In this document: piece by piece, positions 18,501 through 27,044 of the stretch
How positions within the stretch are numbered: the stretch's first letter is position 1
Layout of the letters: every line of letters starts with the position of its first letter
Source of the DNA: Bacteroidota bacterium
Lineage (GTDB): Bacteria; Bacteroidota; Bacteroidia; Bacteroidales; F082
Length of the DNA: 64,000 nucleotides
Direction: 5' to 3'
Assembly (NCBI GenBank): GCA_018830105.1
Contig: JAHJTC010000010.1
Span: forward strand, 1-64,000
The notes under the pieces: model-generated
Seen by the model: only the letters and a program-made list of their open reading frames with translations
Told to the model about the DNA's origin: nothing
Database searches by the model: none
Translations under genes and position numbers: made by a program

Positions 18501-18883
18501 TCAATGGCTTACAGGCTGAAGGAAGACTTGAGGAAACCGAATTGAAAGAGATTATTTCTGAAATGGAAAAACTGGAAGAAGATTTGGTCAACAAACGACT
18601 CAATCAGCGATTAATCGAACGACAGAATGAGATTGTCAGCCGCATGCTGGAATCTGAAAAGAGTGAACAAAAAAGAGAGCAGGAAGAAAAGAGAGAATCC
18701 AAGGAATTTAAAGATGATAATTTTGGTAACTTTACAGACGAAATTGAGTATAAAAGGATATTAAAGGAGCAGACTGATATGATCAGACTTAATCCATTGG
18801 AGCTAAGACCTTATTACAGATCAAAGAATAACGAATATTTTTTTAGAAGAAATGCAAGAAGTAACTCAAAAACTGGTTATTAA
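15545..18883 (+). CDS. DUF4175 family membrane protein with long coiled coil
   Basis: 1112 residues from the ATG at 15545; an in-frame non-ATG extension upstream is unlikely. It has hydrophobic segments at about 26-50, 54-85 and 160-180, then a beta-rich extracytoplasmic region to about residue 500. A very long Glu/Lys/Gln-rich coiled coil follows (about 510-800), then a Met/Gln-rich linker and further helices. The start 'KIHEFSRRYYANRLVKGLLLG' is typical of Bacteroidota DUF4175 proteins. The function is unknown. The low-complexity, Met-rich part creates several long antisense frames that are not genes. It overlaps the next gene by 32 bases. Confidence 0.88.
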   Translation: MSKQLSALIPKIHEFSRRYYANRLVKGLLLGLLMLLVLVMALSGLEYLLWLPESGRLVLFIIYLSGLAWIIGYLIIWPLYQLLFFRKQMSQTQAARLIGQHFTEIDDKLLNTLQLENMALSDKQSDLLAATISHRSNELGRYRFAEAIDFKSSLKFLPYFLLAVIVFFTVFILKPDFYVESGNRIARYNQAFIKPLPYQVILPEDSLTAMQNDDFSFSIKVEGDEIPAAFYVATNGGKLLMERESVNQFNYTFKKVGRNIPFHIEGGAYQSKPLTLHIFPKPVILAYEAHIVPPAYTRLDPNTEKSKSSFYVAEGSQVSIDVYVRDTDDMKIYRSDSTSETLVKEDNRWNYDFQLLTNEKLVIHSSNKWSPADEVFELNLKMIADAFPEIVAEMVTEDLGRNFYFSGGVTDDYGFSKLHFFYTIIDPETNEASREFQQDIYLEKDRIRQTFFHAFFADSANLAPGDRVEAYFRIWDNDAVNGPKSAKSKPFTLAIPGIRELDSLAQDREKGLNEKLEETKNATDQIKKDLEKLMKELALKQEADWQDKKRLEDLLERQEKLKNDWMEMREEQKKLNEFQKENSLMDEDLLRKQEQINELFDEVVSDEMKKIMEEIQKMMEELSKDDMQQMLQEMKKENFKMEDLLDRNLNLLKQLKVEKDMRDLIEELNKLGDELQKEEPDAEQSDSTDNSLQEEQEAFGDMQKKLDSIRQKNEELSKPLQLEETDSIEEEIKEELDSAEEQMQQNKPQEGSQKKSSAGEKMKKMANMLQMSMQMSMQQQQMEDARTMRLLLENVLRSSLSQEELLISLSEIHRDDPGFNELVRRQNELTDNFTIVRDSLRALANRQPMIENFIFDELKSIDFRIEEALEQMNEFRVSQALASQQYAFMAMNNLALMIAESLENMENSMGMPSPMNAQGQPKPGESMGQKQMQEMRQMQEELGKMLEEMRKQSGKEQGQGKPGMSEQMARMAAQQEAIRERMQQFLNGLQAEGRLEETELKEIISEMEKLEEDLVNKRLNQRLIERQNEIVSRMLESEKSEQKREQEEKRESKEFKDDNFGNFTDEIEYKRILKEQTDMIRLNPLELRPYYRSKNNEYFFRRNARSNSKTGY

Positions 18884-19331
18884 TAAGCTTGGAAAACACG
18901 AAGCCATAAGAGCTTATGAATATTTTATAGCTCAATTAGCAACAGCTCAGTTTGAAGATGAAGTGTTAACTTCAGAATTACAAGTCGTTGGAAATGAGAT
19001 TGTTGAATATATGTTGGATCAATTTCCTGATTCACAGATTGGCTTTGTAGTTAGTATAGATCACAATGGAGTGGTTCTAAGCGGGGAAACTGATGGTATT
19101 TTTTATGCCGCAATTTCTGCTTTGTTCTCGTCGGATAAGCCAAGCCTAATCGGACAGAAATTAGCGCTTATTGCTGATGAGATTATTTTTGATGACACTA
19201 ATTTTCGATTTCAGTTTGTTTTGGAATCTGATAGTTTGAATCGTAAATTAGCAGCTGAACGCATTCAGACTTTGGAAAGCTATTTTAACCCTAAAAAGAG
19301 AACAAATCTTAGAATCCATGATTCATTTTGA
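18852..19331 (+). CDS. Conserved hypothetical protein between DUF4175 and ybeY
   Basis: 159 residues, no signal peptide, acidic. It begins MQEVTQKLVINKLG and contains 'SQIGFVVSIDHNGVVLSGETDGIFYAAISALF', in which a hydrophobic strand and a Gly/Asp turn recall the HATPase_c fold without clear ATP-binding boxes. It overlaps DUF4175 by 32 bases and ybeY by 14 bases, so translation is very likely coupled along the three genes. I do not recognise the family. A cytoplasmic adaptor for the DUF4175 coiled coil would be speculation. Confidence 0.65.
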   Translation: MQEVTQKLVINKLGKHEAIRAYEYFIAQLATAQFEDEVLTSELQVVGNEIVEYMLDQFPDSQIGFVVSIDHNGVVLSGETDGIFYAAISALFSSDKPSLIGQKLALIADEIIFDDTNFRFQFVLESDSLNRKLAAERIQTLESYFNPKKRTNLRIHDSF

Positions 19332-19734
19332 AGCTATAGACTTAGCATTACCCGAATCTGCTAATAGGAAGACAAAGGATTGGATCATGCGGGTCATAAA
19401 ACAATATGGAAAAAAGACCGGTGAGGTCTTTTTTTTATTTTGTTCGGATAATTATTTATTGCATATCAACCAGACATTTTTGCAACATGATTATTTTACC
19501 GACATCATTACATTTCCCGCTTCGGAAAGTTCTGCTATTATATCGGGCGAATTATATATCAGTCTGGATAGAATAAAGGATAATGCGAAAAACCTTGCAA
19601 TAGAATTTGAGGTTGAATTACATCGTGTAATGATTCATGGCGTGCTCCATCTGATGGGCTATGAGGACAAAACAACTTCAGAACAGGCTATTATGCGAGC
19701 TGAGGAAGAAAAATGCCTATCTTTGCGCCCTTAA
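19318..19734 (+). CDS. ybeY: Endoribonuclease YbeY
   Basis: 138 residues. YbeY is a zinc RNase needed for 16S rRNA 3' end maturation and ribosome quality control. The conserved 'DIITFP' segment and the metal-site motif 'HRVMIHGVLHLMGYEDKT' are visible. The usual third histidine of HGxLHLxGYDH is replaced by a lysine in 'YEDK', a variant I have seen as common in this phylum. The start overlaps the preceding gene, as expected for an operon. A parS-like site follows the stop. Confidence 0.9.
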   Translation: MIHFEAIDLALPESANRKTKDWIMRVIKQYGKKTGEVFFLFCSDNYLLHINQTFLQHDYFTDIITFPASESSAIISGELYISLDRIKDNAKNLAIEFEVELHRVMIHGVLHLMGYEDKTTSEQAIMRAEEEKCLSLRP

Positions 19735-19761
19735 CCACAGAAGACTAATTACTTATACTAT

Positions 19762-19777
19762 TGTTTCACGTGAAACA
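19762..19777. promoter_or_regulatory. Perfect parS-like site upstream of mnmG
   Basis: TGTTTCACGTGAAACA is an exact match to the 16-bp parS consensus bound by chromosomal ParB. It lies between ybeY and mnmG, 23 bases before the mnmG ATG. ParB spreading from parS organises origin-proximal DNA for segregation and SMC loading. Confidence 0.85.
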
Positions 19778-19800
19778 AACTATTAAAAGAGACTAAAAAT

Positions 19801-21675
19801 ATGCTATTTGAGAAATATGATATAATTGTTGTTGGAGCAGGCCACGCGGGTTCTGAAGCTGCTGCTGCGGCTGCAAATTTAGGAAGCAAAGTTTTGCTTG
19901 TTACGATGAATATGCAAACTATTGCTCAAATGTCGTGCAACCCTGCTATGGGCGGGATTGCAAAAGGCCAAATTGTGCGTGAAATAGATGCACTAGGCGG
20001 CTATTCCGGATTGGTAACAGATCGTACAATGATTCAGTTCCGCATGCTTAATAAATCTAAAGGACCTGCCATGTGGAGTCCGCGGGCTCAGAGCGACCGA
20101 ATGATGTTTTCGATGGAATGGCGTCGCATGTTGGAAAATACACCTAATCTGGATTTTTGGCAAGATATGGTTGTTGGAGTGGTCGTGAAGGATAACAGAA
20201 TTACCGCCGTAAAAACAGGTATGGGCCACCTTATCGAAACAAAAGCTGTGGTTTTGACAAACGGCACTTTTTTGAATGGAAAAATCCATATCGGAGAAAA
20301 GAGCTTCAGTGGAGGGCGAATGGGCGATAACGCTAGTAAAGGCATATCTGAGCAATTAATGGAGATCGGGTTTTCTGCCAGTAGAATGAAAACGGGTACA
20401 CCAGTGCGTGTTGACGGCAGAACAATTGATTTTGGTAGATTGATTGAACAAAAGGGAGATGAAGAGATCAAAGGCTTTTCTTTTCTCGAAAAGCCTGCAA
20501 TAACCACGCAGCGGTCTTGCTATATGGCCTATACTTCCAAAAAGGTGCATGATACATTAAGGACTGGATTTAAGTTTTCGCCCATGTTTAATGGTCGAAT
20601 TGGTGGTATTGGCCCGCGTTATTGCCCGAGTATTGAAGATAAAGTAGAACGATTTTCAGATAAGGATGCGCATCAGCTGTTTGTTGAACCAGAAGGCTGG
20701 AATACTATTGAATATTATATCAACGGATTTAGCTCATCCCTGCCGGATGATATTCAGCTCAAAGCCCTGCGTGAAATAGAAGGCTTCGAAAAGGCTAAAA
20801 TATTTCGACCGGGCTATGCAATCGAGTATGATTATTTTCCACCGGAACAATTGAAACACACACTGGAGACTAAATTGGTCGCGGGATTGTATTTTGCCGG
20901 TCAAATTAATGGCACTACAGGTTATGAAGAGGCAGCTGCACAGGGTATCATGGCAGGAATTAATGCGCATTTGAAAATTAATGAGGCAGAACCCTTTGTT
21001 TTAAAAAGATCTGAAGCCTATATTGGTGTTTTAATAGATGACCTGATCACCAAAGGCGTTGACGAACCCTATCGCATGTTTACAAGTCGTGCTGAATACA
21101 GGATTTTATTGCGACAAGATAATGCCGATGCCCGGCTTACTGTTTTGGGGCATAAATTGGGTTTGGCTTCGGACGAAAGGTTAGAACAATATGTACAAAA
21201 GGCGAAACAAATAGAAGAGTTTACACAATTCCTCAAAAAGGAAAGTATAAGCCCGGAAGTAATAAATGGGCATTTGGTAGCGCAGGATACTGCGCCAATA
21301 AACCAAAAGGTGAAGTTAGCGAATATCTTGCTGAGACCACAGATAAATCTGGAGAAATTAATTAGTGATTTTTCAGAGATTTTTAACAAACAGGATGCGT
21401 TTCGTAATTATACGAACGAAGTTATAGAAGCAACAGAAATTCTAATAAAATACGAAGGTTATATTGGAAAGGAGAAAGAAATGGCTGACAAGTTAATGCG
21501 CCTTGAAGACGTCAAACTGCGGCCTGACTTTGATTTTCAGCAACTGAAATCACTTTCTTTTGAAGCTCGTGAGAAATTGGAAAGCATTAGACCGGAAACC
21601 TTGGGTCAGGCGAGTAGAATAAGTGGTGTTTCTCCTTCCGATATTTCTGTATTAGCCATCTATTTAGGAAGATAG
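19801..21675 (+). CDS. mnmG: tRNA uridine 5-carboxymethylaminomethyl modification enzyme MnmG
   Basis: 624 residues, full length. With MnmE it installs the cmnm5 group on U34 of several tRNAs, using FAD and methylene-tetrahydrofolate. It has the N-terminal dinucleotide fold GAGHAGSEA, the '[12 protein letters not shown]' segment, '[17 protein letters not shown]' and '[17 protein letters not shown]'. The C-terminal part binds tRNA. In many genomes mnmG sits near the replication origin beside mnmE, rsmG or parAB; none of these is here, but the gene is flanked by two parS-like sites. Confidence 0.98.
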   Translation: MLFEKYDIIVVGAGHAGSEAAAAAANLGSKVLLVTMNMQTIAQMSCNPAMGGIAKGQIVREIDALGGYSGLVTDRTMIQFRMLNKSKGPAMWSPRAQSDRMMFSMEWRRMLENTPNLDFWQDMVVGVVVKDNRITAVKTGMGHLIETKAVVLTNGTFLNGKIHIGEKSFSGGRMGDNASKGISEQLMEIGFSASRMKTGTPVRVDGRTIDFGRLIEQKGDEEIKGFSFLEKPAITTQRSCYMAYTSKKVHDTLRTGFKFSPMFNGRIGGIGPRYCPSIEDKVERFSDKDAHQLFVEPEGWNTIEYYINGFSSSLPDDIQLKALREIEGFEKAKIFRPGYAIEYDYFPPEQLKHTLETKLVAGLYFAGQINGTTGYEEAAAQGIMAGINAHLKINEAEPFVLKRSEAYIGVLIDDLITKGVDEPYRMFTSRAEYRILLRQDNADARLTVLGHKLGLASDERLEQYVQKAKQIEEFTQFLKKESISPEVINGHLVAQDTAPINQKVKLANILLRPQINLEKLISDFSEIFNKQDAFRNYTNEVIEATEILIKYEGYIGKEKEMADKLMRLEDVKLRPDFDFQQLKSLSFEAREKLESIRPETLGQASRISGVSPSDISVLAIYLGR

Positions 21676-21681
21676 TTAAAA

Positions 21682-21697
21682 GTTTCACGTGGAACAT
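21682..21697. promoter_or_regulatory. Second parS-like site, downstream of mnmG
   Basis: GTTTCACGTGGAACA, read on the other strand as TGTTCCACGTGAAACT, matches the parS consensus TGTTNCACGTGAAACA at all but the last base. It lies seven bases after the mnmG stop and in front of the methyltransferase gene, which therefore has its true start at 21710 and not inside the site. Confidence 0.75.
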
Positions 21698-21709
21698 ATT
21701 AAAAAATAT

Positions 21710-22591
21710 ATGAGTAATATTTGTCCGGTTTGTAAAAGCACACAGTTAAAAACTGAAATTAAGGTGAAGGATTATTTTCTCACAGCTGAGGAATTCGAAC
21801 TTGTGTTATGTGAATCGTGTGGAGTACTTTTTACCTGGCCGCAACCAACGCTTGAAAAAATTGGACGCTATTATGATTCGCAGGAATATTTTAGCCATGG
21901 AGGCAAAACAAAGGGTATTGTTCCGGCAATGTATAATGGGATTAAAAAAATAAATATTCAAACCAAGTTTAAGCAAGTCACGAAGGATTTAGAAAAAGGC
22001 AGCTTGTTGGATATTGGTTGCGGGATTGGAGATTTTTTAGCCTTCGCGAAGTCATGTGGCTGGAACGTCAGGGGACTTGAACCAAATGAACAAGCCAGAG
22101 AAGTTGTTGCTGAAAAACATGAAATTTTCGCGGAGGATGTTTCAGCAATAAATAAATTATCGGATAATTCTTTTAACCTGATTACCATGTTTCATGTGCT
22201 GGAACATGTGCACGATTTGGATGCCTTATTAATTGAAATTATCCGAATCTTAAAACCGGGAGGAAGACTTGTTGTTGCCTTACCAAACAATCTCTCTTGG
22301 GATGCCAAACAGTATAAGATGTATTGGGCAGGCTATGACGTTCCACGCCACCTTTATCATTTTAATCCGGAAAGCTTTGCTGCTTTAATAAATAAGTTTC
22401 CATTGCAGAAAGACAAAATCGTTCCTATGAAATGGGATGCTTATTACGTATCACTTTTAAGCGAAAAATACAGCAAACATAATTTGCCATTGCTACGCGC
22501 CGGAATAAATGGATTCATTTCTAATTTAAAAGCAAGGAGAACTGGAAACTACTCGAGCCTTATGTATTTTTACAACAAAACAAATAAGTAG
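21710..22591 (+). CDS. Class I SAM-dependent methyltransferase
   Basis: 293 residues. An N-terminal zinc-ribbon-like segment (CPVCKS and CESCG) precedes a Rossmann methyltransferase domain with 'LLDIGCGIGDFL' (motif I), 'GLEPNEQA' and 'FHVLEHVHD'. This architecture is common in enzymes of polysaccharide or secondary metabolism, but the substrate is unknown. I chose the ATG at 21710; an upstream GTG in frame lies inside the parS-like site. The following 500 bases contain no gene. Confidence 0.85.
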   Translation: MSNICPVCKSTQLKTEIKVKDYFLTAEEFELVLCESCGVLFTWPQPTLEKIGRYYDSQEYFSHGGKTKGIVPAMYNGIKKINIQTKFKQVTKDLEKGSLLDIGCGIGDFLAFAKSCGWNVRGLEPNEQAREVVAEKHEIFAEDVSAINKLSDNSFNLITMFHVLEHVHDLDALLIEIIRILKPGGRLVVALPNNLSWDAKQYKMYWAGYDVPRHLYHFNPESFAALINKFPLQKDKIVPMKWDAYYVSLLSEKYSKHNLPLLRAGINGFISNLKARRTGNYSSLMYFYNKTNK

Positions 22592-23098
22592 CGTTTGTCA
22601 ATTGAGTTTGGTCGTTTCGCTTTGCTTGACTTCAAAATATTCACTACCAACAACGGCACTTAAATCTTAAGGAAAGCACAAGTCTCGAATGCAATCTTTC
22701 CACAAAGTAAGGATGACTTAACGACTTCGATAGACGCAAAAACCGCTGTAAAATATTGATATACAGATTTATAACAGTATTTATTTTGTAGAAATTACCG
22801 ATAGCATGGAGAAGGAGATAAACTTTAAATAGTTATATATCAGTAAGATACGAACAAAAAATAAGTATTGAGATGCTGGCTATTGTCGAAGAAGAAAAGC
22901 ATTGAGCTTCACTTTTTGCGTGTTTTTAAGCCTTTTTTTATTCATTTTGTGCCCGTGTGAAGTATTGTTCGGAAAAAATTATTTTTGCTGTTATAATGCG
23001 TCTAAAGGCCTCATTTTTTTTGATTAAATTCAGACTTTGATGAATATGCCAAAGAAACAGCTTACTTTAGTGGTTGAATATTTTGGAAATTCGATTCA
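22592..23098. other. Gene-free stretch before the histidine kinase
   Basis: I see no gene, tRNA or strong hairpin here. The sequence is A/T rich, with a string of short frames interrupted by stops. No convincing promoter of the TAnnTTTG type ends close to 23099; TTTG occurrences nearby lack the TA. It may contain decayed coding DNA. Confidence 0.4.
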
Positions 23099-26000
23099 AT
23101 GAAAAGAAGGAATTATTTATTGCTCGCATTTGTGGTTAGCTTGCTGACTTATATTTTAGCCAGCGCCTATTTCTCTAATCAAATAAAAGGGGACAAGCTC
23201 GTCCAGAAACTTGAATCGGTACTCAGCGAAAACAAAAAGGAACTCGAAGAAGCGGCTCAGCTTATTAACGATAGCGATCATAAGTCTATAGTAAATCCTT
23301 TTGAAACACCATTTTTTGTCGAAATGTATTCAAATAGGAATCTGCTGGTTTTGTTTTATAAACAGGATTCTCTTGTATTTTGGAACTCCAATCTTAGCCT
23401 TCCTGATAGCAGCGAACGCCTGCTAATGAAAAATGAAAGCAGTCTGGTTCAGTTGTCTAATGGCTATTATCAGTCGTTGTTTTTGGAGAGAACAATACCT
23501 CATTCAAATGATTCGTTGGAAGTCTTTTTGCTTCGACCGATTTACCTGGATTTTCCGTTTCAGAACGACTATTTGGTAGATAATTTCGTGAGTGATATCT
23601 TTCCGCAGCAACTGAAAATTGATTTTACGGAGAAAGAGCTGGGGCAATACACTATTCGAATTGATGGCGAGGAAACCAACTTTGCCGTAAATTTTGAATG
23701 GACTTATTCGATGAGCATAAGTAACGCTTTCTTTTTGCTGTTTCTGCTGCTGACTATTTTGTCAATTTTTTATTTACTCGTTATTGATCTTTCCACCCAT
23801 TATGCCGGATCCAAAAAAAGAAGCACGCTAACTTTTTGGATGATTTTAATCTCTATTTTACTCAGCCGGATGCTGCTCACTGTTTTTTCTGGAGAACTTT
23901 CCCTTTTTCAATCAGAGCTGTTCGATGCGCAGAAAATGGGTTATGGATTGTTTAACCAGAGTTTTGGATTTTTGGCCCTCGATAGTTTTAACTTTTGTGC
24001 ACTTGCGCTTGCTTTCAAAGCCTATATTCCTGAAAGAAAACTGAAACTCAATTGGGTTTGGCGCTACCTATTTCTATCCGTTTTCATCATTTTTCTTGTC
24101 AATTTTTATGTGTATGCCGTGCGTCAGCTTATTTTTGAAGCCCACGCACCCTTATCCTTTACCGAGCTGTACAATTTTAATCTATTTAGTTATTTTATAT
24201 TCTTGTATATCAGTTTGATAACGGTTTCTATTTATATCATATTTCATAAATTAGTAGCCCTTTTCCAGCAGGCTAACGATCCGAAAATTCAGGCCATAGG
24301 CTTATTTGTGTTGCTGAATGGCTTGATTGCCTTTCTCAATTATTATTTAGGCCTTGGTGATTCTATAGCGGTGGTTTTTTCAATAGTACTTTTTAGTCTC
24401 TTTATTTGGTTTTCGGATAAAAATAAGCTGTCTTCTAACCAAATATTATATACCTGGTCTTTGTTACTTTTTGCAGCGCTGCTCACTTTTTTGTTTTATA
24501 CTGAGAATACCCGAAAAGCCGAAAGCGAACAGCAACTTACTGCATTACAGTTGAGTATGGAAGCAGATCCAATGTTTGAATTTGTGTATAAAAGCGTGTA
24601 TGCCCATATACTATCGGATACCGTTGTCGCGCAATGGATAAACAATCCGCAGGACGAACAGCTTGATTTAGAGTCAGAATTATTAGCTTATTTAAAGCAT
24701 AATTATTCACATTCCTACCTCGAAAAATACAATATGAGTGTTACACTCTGCGATCCGGAGGATGAATTATTAATCAAGCCGGGCGACTTTTTAACCAATT
24801 GTCAGGCCTATTTTTCCGAAACGGTTGGTAATATTGGTCTCAAATCATCCATGTCGCCGAATTTGTACTATATGGAAGACAATTTATTGGGTTCTTATTA
24901 TCTCGCTGTAATTCAATTAAATCAAAATCCGCTGATCACAAAAGATGTTACCTTATTTATAGAATATTACTTCAAATATATTCCTGAAGGCTTGGGCTAT
25001 CCCGAGCTACTCGTCGATGAATCAAAGGGATACAATAAATTGCTGTCAAAATATTCGCTGGCCAACTATCAGGATAGTGTGTTGATTTATAAGTTTGGCA
25101 ATTACTTTTATCCTTCCCATATTGGTCAGTTTAACTTTGATCAGCAGGGCATAGCCAATCAAAATGGCTTTCGGCATTTGTACCACGAAAGCGCCATTGG
25201 CGATGGACTAATTGTTAGCAAACCTCAGAAGAAACTGATTGATATCATCGCGCCATTCTCCTATTTTACGTTTCTGCTGGCGATTTTGGGATTCCTGATT
25301 ATTGGCTTAGGCTTCTATCGCGGACAATTATTTATGGACTTTTCGAGCTTCAGGTTTAAGCTTCAAATATTTAGTTTGAGTACCTTAATGTTATCGTTTT
25401 TTATTATTGGCGTAACCTCAACTGTTTATATCAGAGGCATATATCAGCAAAAGTCTGACGATTTTTTGATCGAACGCACCCAATCCATACTCATTGAATT
25501 AGAGCATAAGCTCAGCAACGAAAATATTTTAGACGCTGATCTGTCGCCTTATTTGCATGAGTTGCTACGCAAATTTTCCCAAGTTTTCTTTTCTGACATC
25601 AACCTTTACGACATCAACGGCAATTTGATCGCCACCTCACGTCCCGAAATTTTTGAAACGAAATTGATTTCTACAAAAATGAATCCCAGTGCATTTGCTG
25701 CTTTGCGTTCGGGCAACGAATATCTTTTTTTACATCAGGAATCCATTGGCCGGGGGTCGTTTTATTCGAGTTATGCCACTTTTAGAGAGCTCAATGGCAA
25801 AGCGGCAGCTTTTGTGAATCTGCCGTATTTTGCCCGGGAAACGGAATTGAGAAATGAAATATCCAACTTTTTATTAACCTACATCAATATATTTCTGTTG
25901 TTGAGCGGTTTGTTTGCTTTGGTGGTTTTGTTATTCTCACGTAAGCTAACAAAGCCTTTGCTGATGATTCAGGCTAAGATGAAGGAAGTACGCATTGATC

Positions 26001-26788
26001 AAAATAATGAACCTATTCGCTGGCACAGTGAGGATGAAATCGGGCAATTGGTCAATCAGTATAACCAGCTCATTACCGAACTCGCCAAAAGTGCAGAGCT
26101 TTTGGCACGCTCCGAACGCGAAACCGCCTGGCGCGAGATGGCGCAGCAAGTAGCTCACGAAATCAAGAATCCACTTACGCCCATGCGCCTGAGCGTGCAG
26201 CACCTCAAGCGGTCGTGGGACCAGCAGGATGCTGATATGGAGCAAAAATTTCAACGGACAATGCAAACCCTAATCGAGCAGATTGATACCCTGGCAGCGA
26301 TCGCCAGTGCTTTTTCTGATTTTGCCAAAATGCCGGTGAATGCGCCCGAAAAGCTTGAAATAGCTGATTTAATCAAGCGGACAGCTTTGTTGTACAACAG
26401 CAGGAAAAATATTGAGATAGAAATTGACACCACATCCGGGGACGCTTATTGGGTGTTGGCAGATAAGAAGAATTTAGGCCGTGCATTTGCCAATCTGATC
26501 AAGAATGCGGTTCAGGCCATTGGACATCAGGCCGATGGGAAAATTCATATCAACCTGAGTTCAGACAACGACAATGTATTGATTGCCATTACCGATAATG
26601 GTAAAGGCATGAACACGGCCGAACAGAAAAAGCTTTTCACGCCCAACTTCACGACAAAATCAAGTGGAATGGGAGTGGGCTTATCTATTGTGGATCAAAT
26701 AATTAAAACTGTCAACGGCAGCATTTCTTTCAAGTCGGCAGAAGGCAAAGGAACAACCTTCCTCATTAAGTTGCCCAAAGCAATTTGA
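23099..26788 (+). CDS. Large membrane sensor histidine kinase, NtrY-like
   Basis: 1229 residues, unusually long. It has a hydrophobic segment at 7-26, an extracytoplasmic domain to about 205, a block of about ten membrane segments (210-465), a second periplasmic domain (about 480-720), two more membrane segments, a further sensor segment and a final membrane segment near 925. A HAMP-like linker then leads to the HisKA domain with H1020 in 'HEIKNPLTPMRL'. An ATPase domain follows with the N box NLIKNAVQAI, G1 DNGKGM and G2 GVGLSI. No response regulator gene is adjacent. NtrY-type kinases usually partner an NtrC-type regulator. Confidence 0.9.
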   Translation: MKRRNYLLLAFVVSLLTYILASAYFSNQIKGDKLVQKLESVLSENKKELEEAAQLINDSDHKSIVNPFETPFFVEMYSNRNLLVLFYKQDSLVFWNSNLSLPDSSERLLMKNESSLVQLSNGYYQSLFLERTIPHSNDSLEVFLLRPIYLDFPFQNDYLVDNFVSDIFPQQLKIDFTEKELGQYTIRIDGEETNFAVNFEWTYSMSISNAFFLLFLLLTILSIFYLLVIDLSTHYAGSKKRSTLTFWMILISILLSRMLLTVFSGELSLFQSELFDAQKMGYGLFNQSFGFLALDSFNFCALALAFKAYIPERKLKLNWVWRYLFLSVFIIFLVNFYVYAVRQLIFEAHAPLSFTELYNFNLFSYFIFLYISLITVSIYIIFHKLVALFQQANDPKIQAIGLFVLLNGLIAFLNYYLGLGDSIAVVFSIVLFSLFIWFSDKNKLSSNQILYTWSLLLFAALLTFLFYTENTRKAESEQQLTALQLSMEADPMFEFVYKSVYAHILSDTVVAQWINNPQDEQLDLESELLAYLKHNYSHSYLEKYNMSVTLCDPEDELLIKPGDFLTNCQAYFSETVGNIGLKSSMSPNLYYMEDNLLGSYYLAVIQLNQNPLITKDVTLFIEYYFKYIPEGLGYPELLVDESKGYNKLLSKYSLANYQDSVLIYKFGNYFYPSHIGQFNFDQQGIANQNGFRHLYHESAIGDGLIVSKPQKKLIDIIAPFSYFTFLLAILGFLIIGLGFYRGQLFMDFSSFRFKLQIFSLSTLMLSFFIIGVTSTVYIRGIYQQKSDDFLIERTQSILIELEHKLSNENILDADLSPYLHELLRKFSQVFFSDINLYDINGNLIATSRPEIFETKLISTKMNPSAFAALRSGNEYLFLHQESIGRGSFYSSYATFRELNGKAAAFVNLPYFARETELRNEISNFLLTYINIFLLLSGLFALVVLLFSRKLTKPLLMIQAKMKEVRIDQNNEPIRWHSEDEIGQLVNQYNQLITELAKSAELLARSERETAWREMAQQVAHEIKNPLTPMRLSVQHLKRSWDQQDADMEQKFQRTMQTLIEQIDTLAAIASAFSDFAKMPVNAPEKLEIADLIKRTALLYNSRKNIEIEIDTTSGDAYWVLADKKNLGRAFANLIKNAVQAIGHQADGKIHINLSSDNDNVLIAITDNGKGMNTAEQKKLFTPNFTTKSSGMGVGLSIVDQIIKTVNGSISFKSAEGKGTTFLIKLPKAI

Positions 26789-26973
26789 GCAGGCCTGTGG
26801 ATTTTGTTGAAACGAAAGTCGATGAGATTTGTGTAAGAAACGTCATTTCCTGGGGTGAAACTAGAAAACAAAATGCCTGCAGCAGGAAGCTTGCGAAAGA
26901 ACAAGAAAACCAGCTTATGCTGTTAATTTTTAGTTTTTCCGGATACGGATTATAAATCTGCACCAGCCAGTGA

Positions 26974-27004
26974 TTGTTTTAAGAACTTTCTGCTTGTAGT
27001 TTTG
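26974..27004 (+). promoter_or_regulatory. Promoter of the 27045 gene
   Basis: TTG (26974-26976), then 20 bases, then TAGTTTTG (26997-27004), 41 bases before the ATG. Confidence 0.65.
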
Positions 27005-27044
27005 TCACGTCAAATTAGTATTCATAAATAACAAACTTACTGTC

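Noticed and set aside
18852-19331. Histidine-kinase-like ATPase call for the middle gene
   Set aside because: The N, G1 and G2 boxes are not identifiable, so it is left as unknown.
21689-21709. GTG start for the methyltransferase
   Set aside because: It lies within the parS-like site; the ATG at 21710 begins the zinc-ribbon segment.
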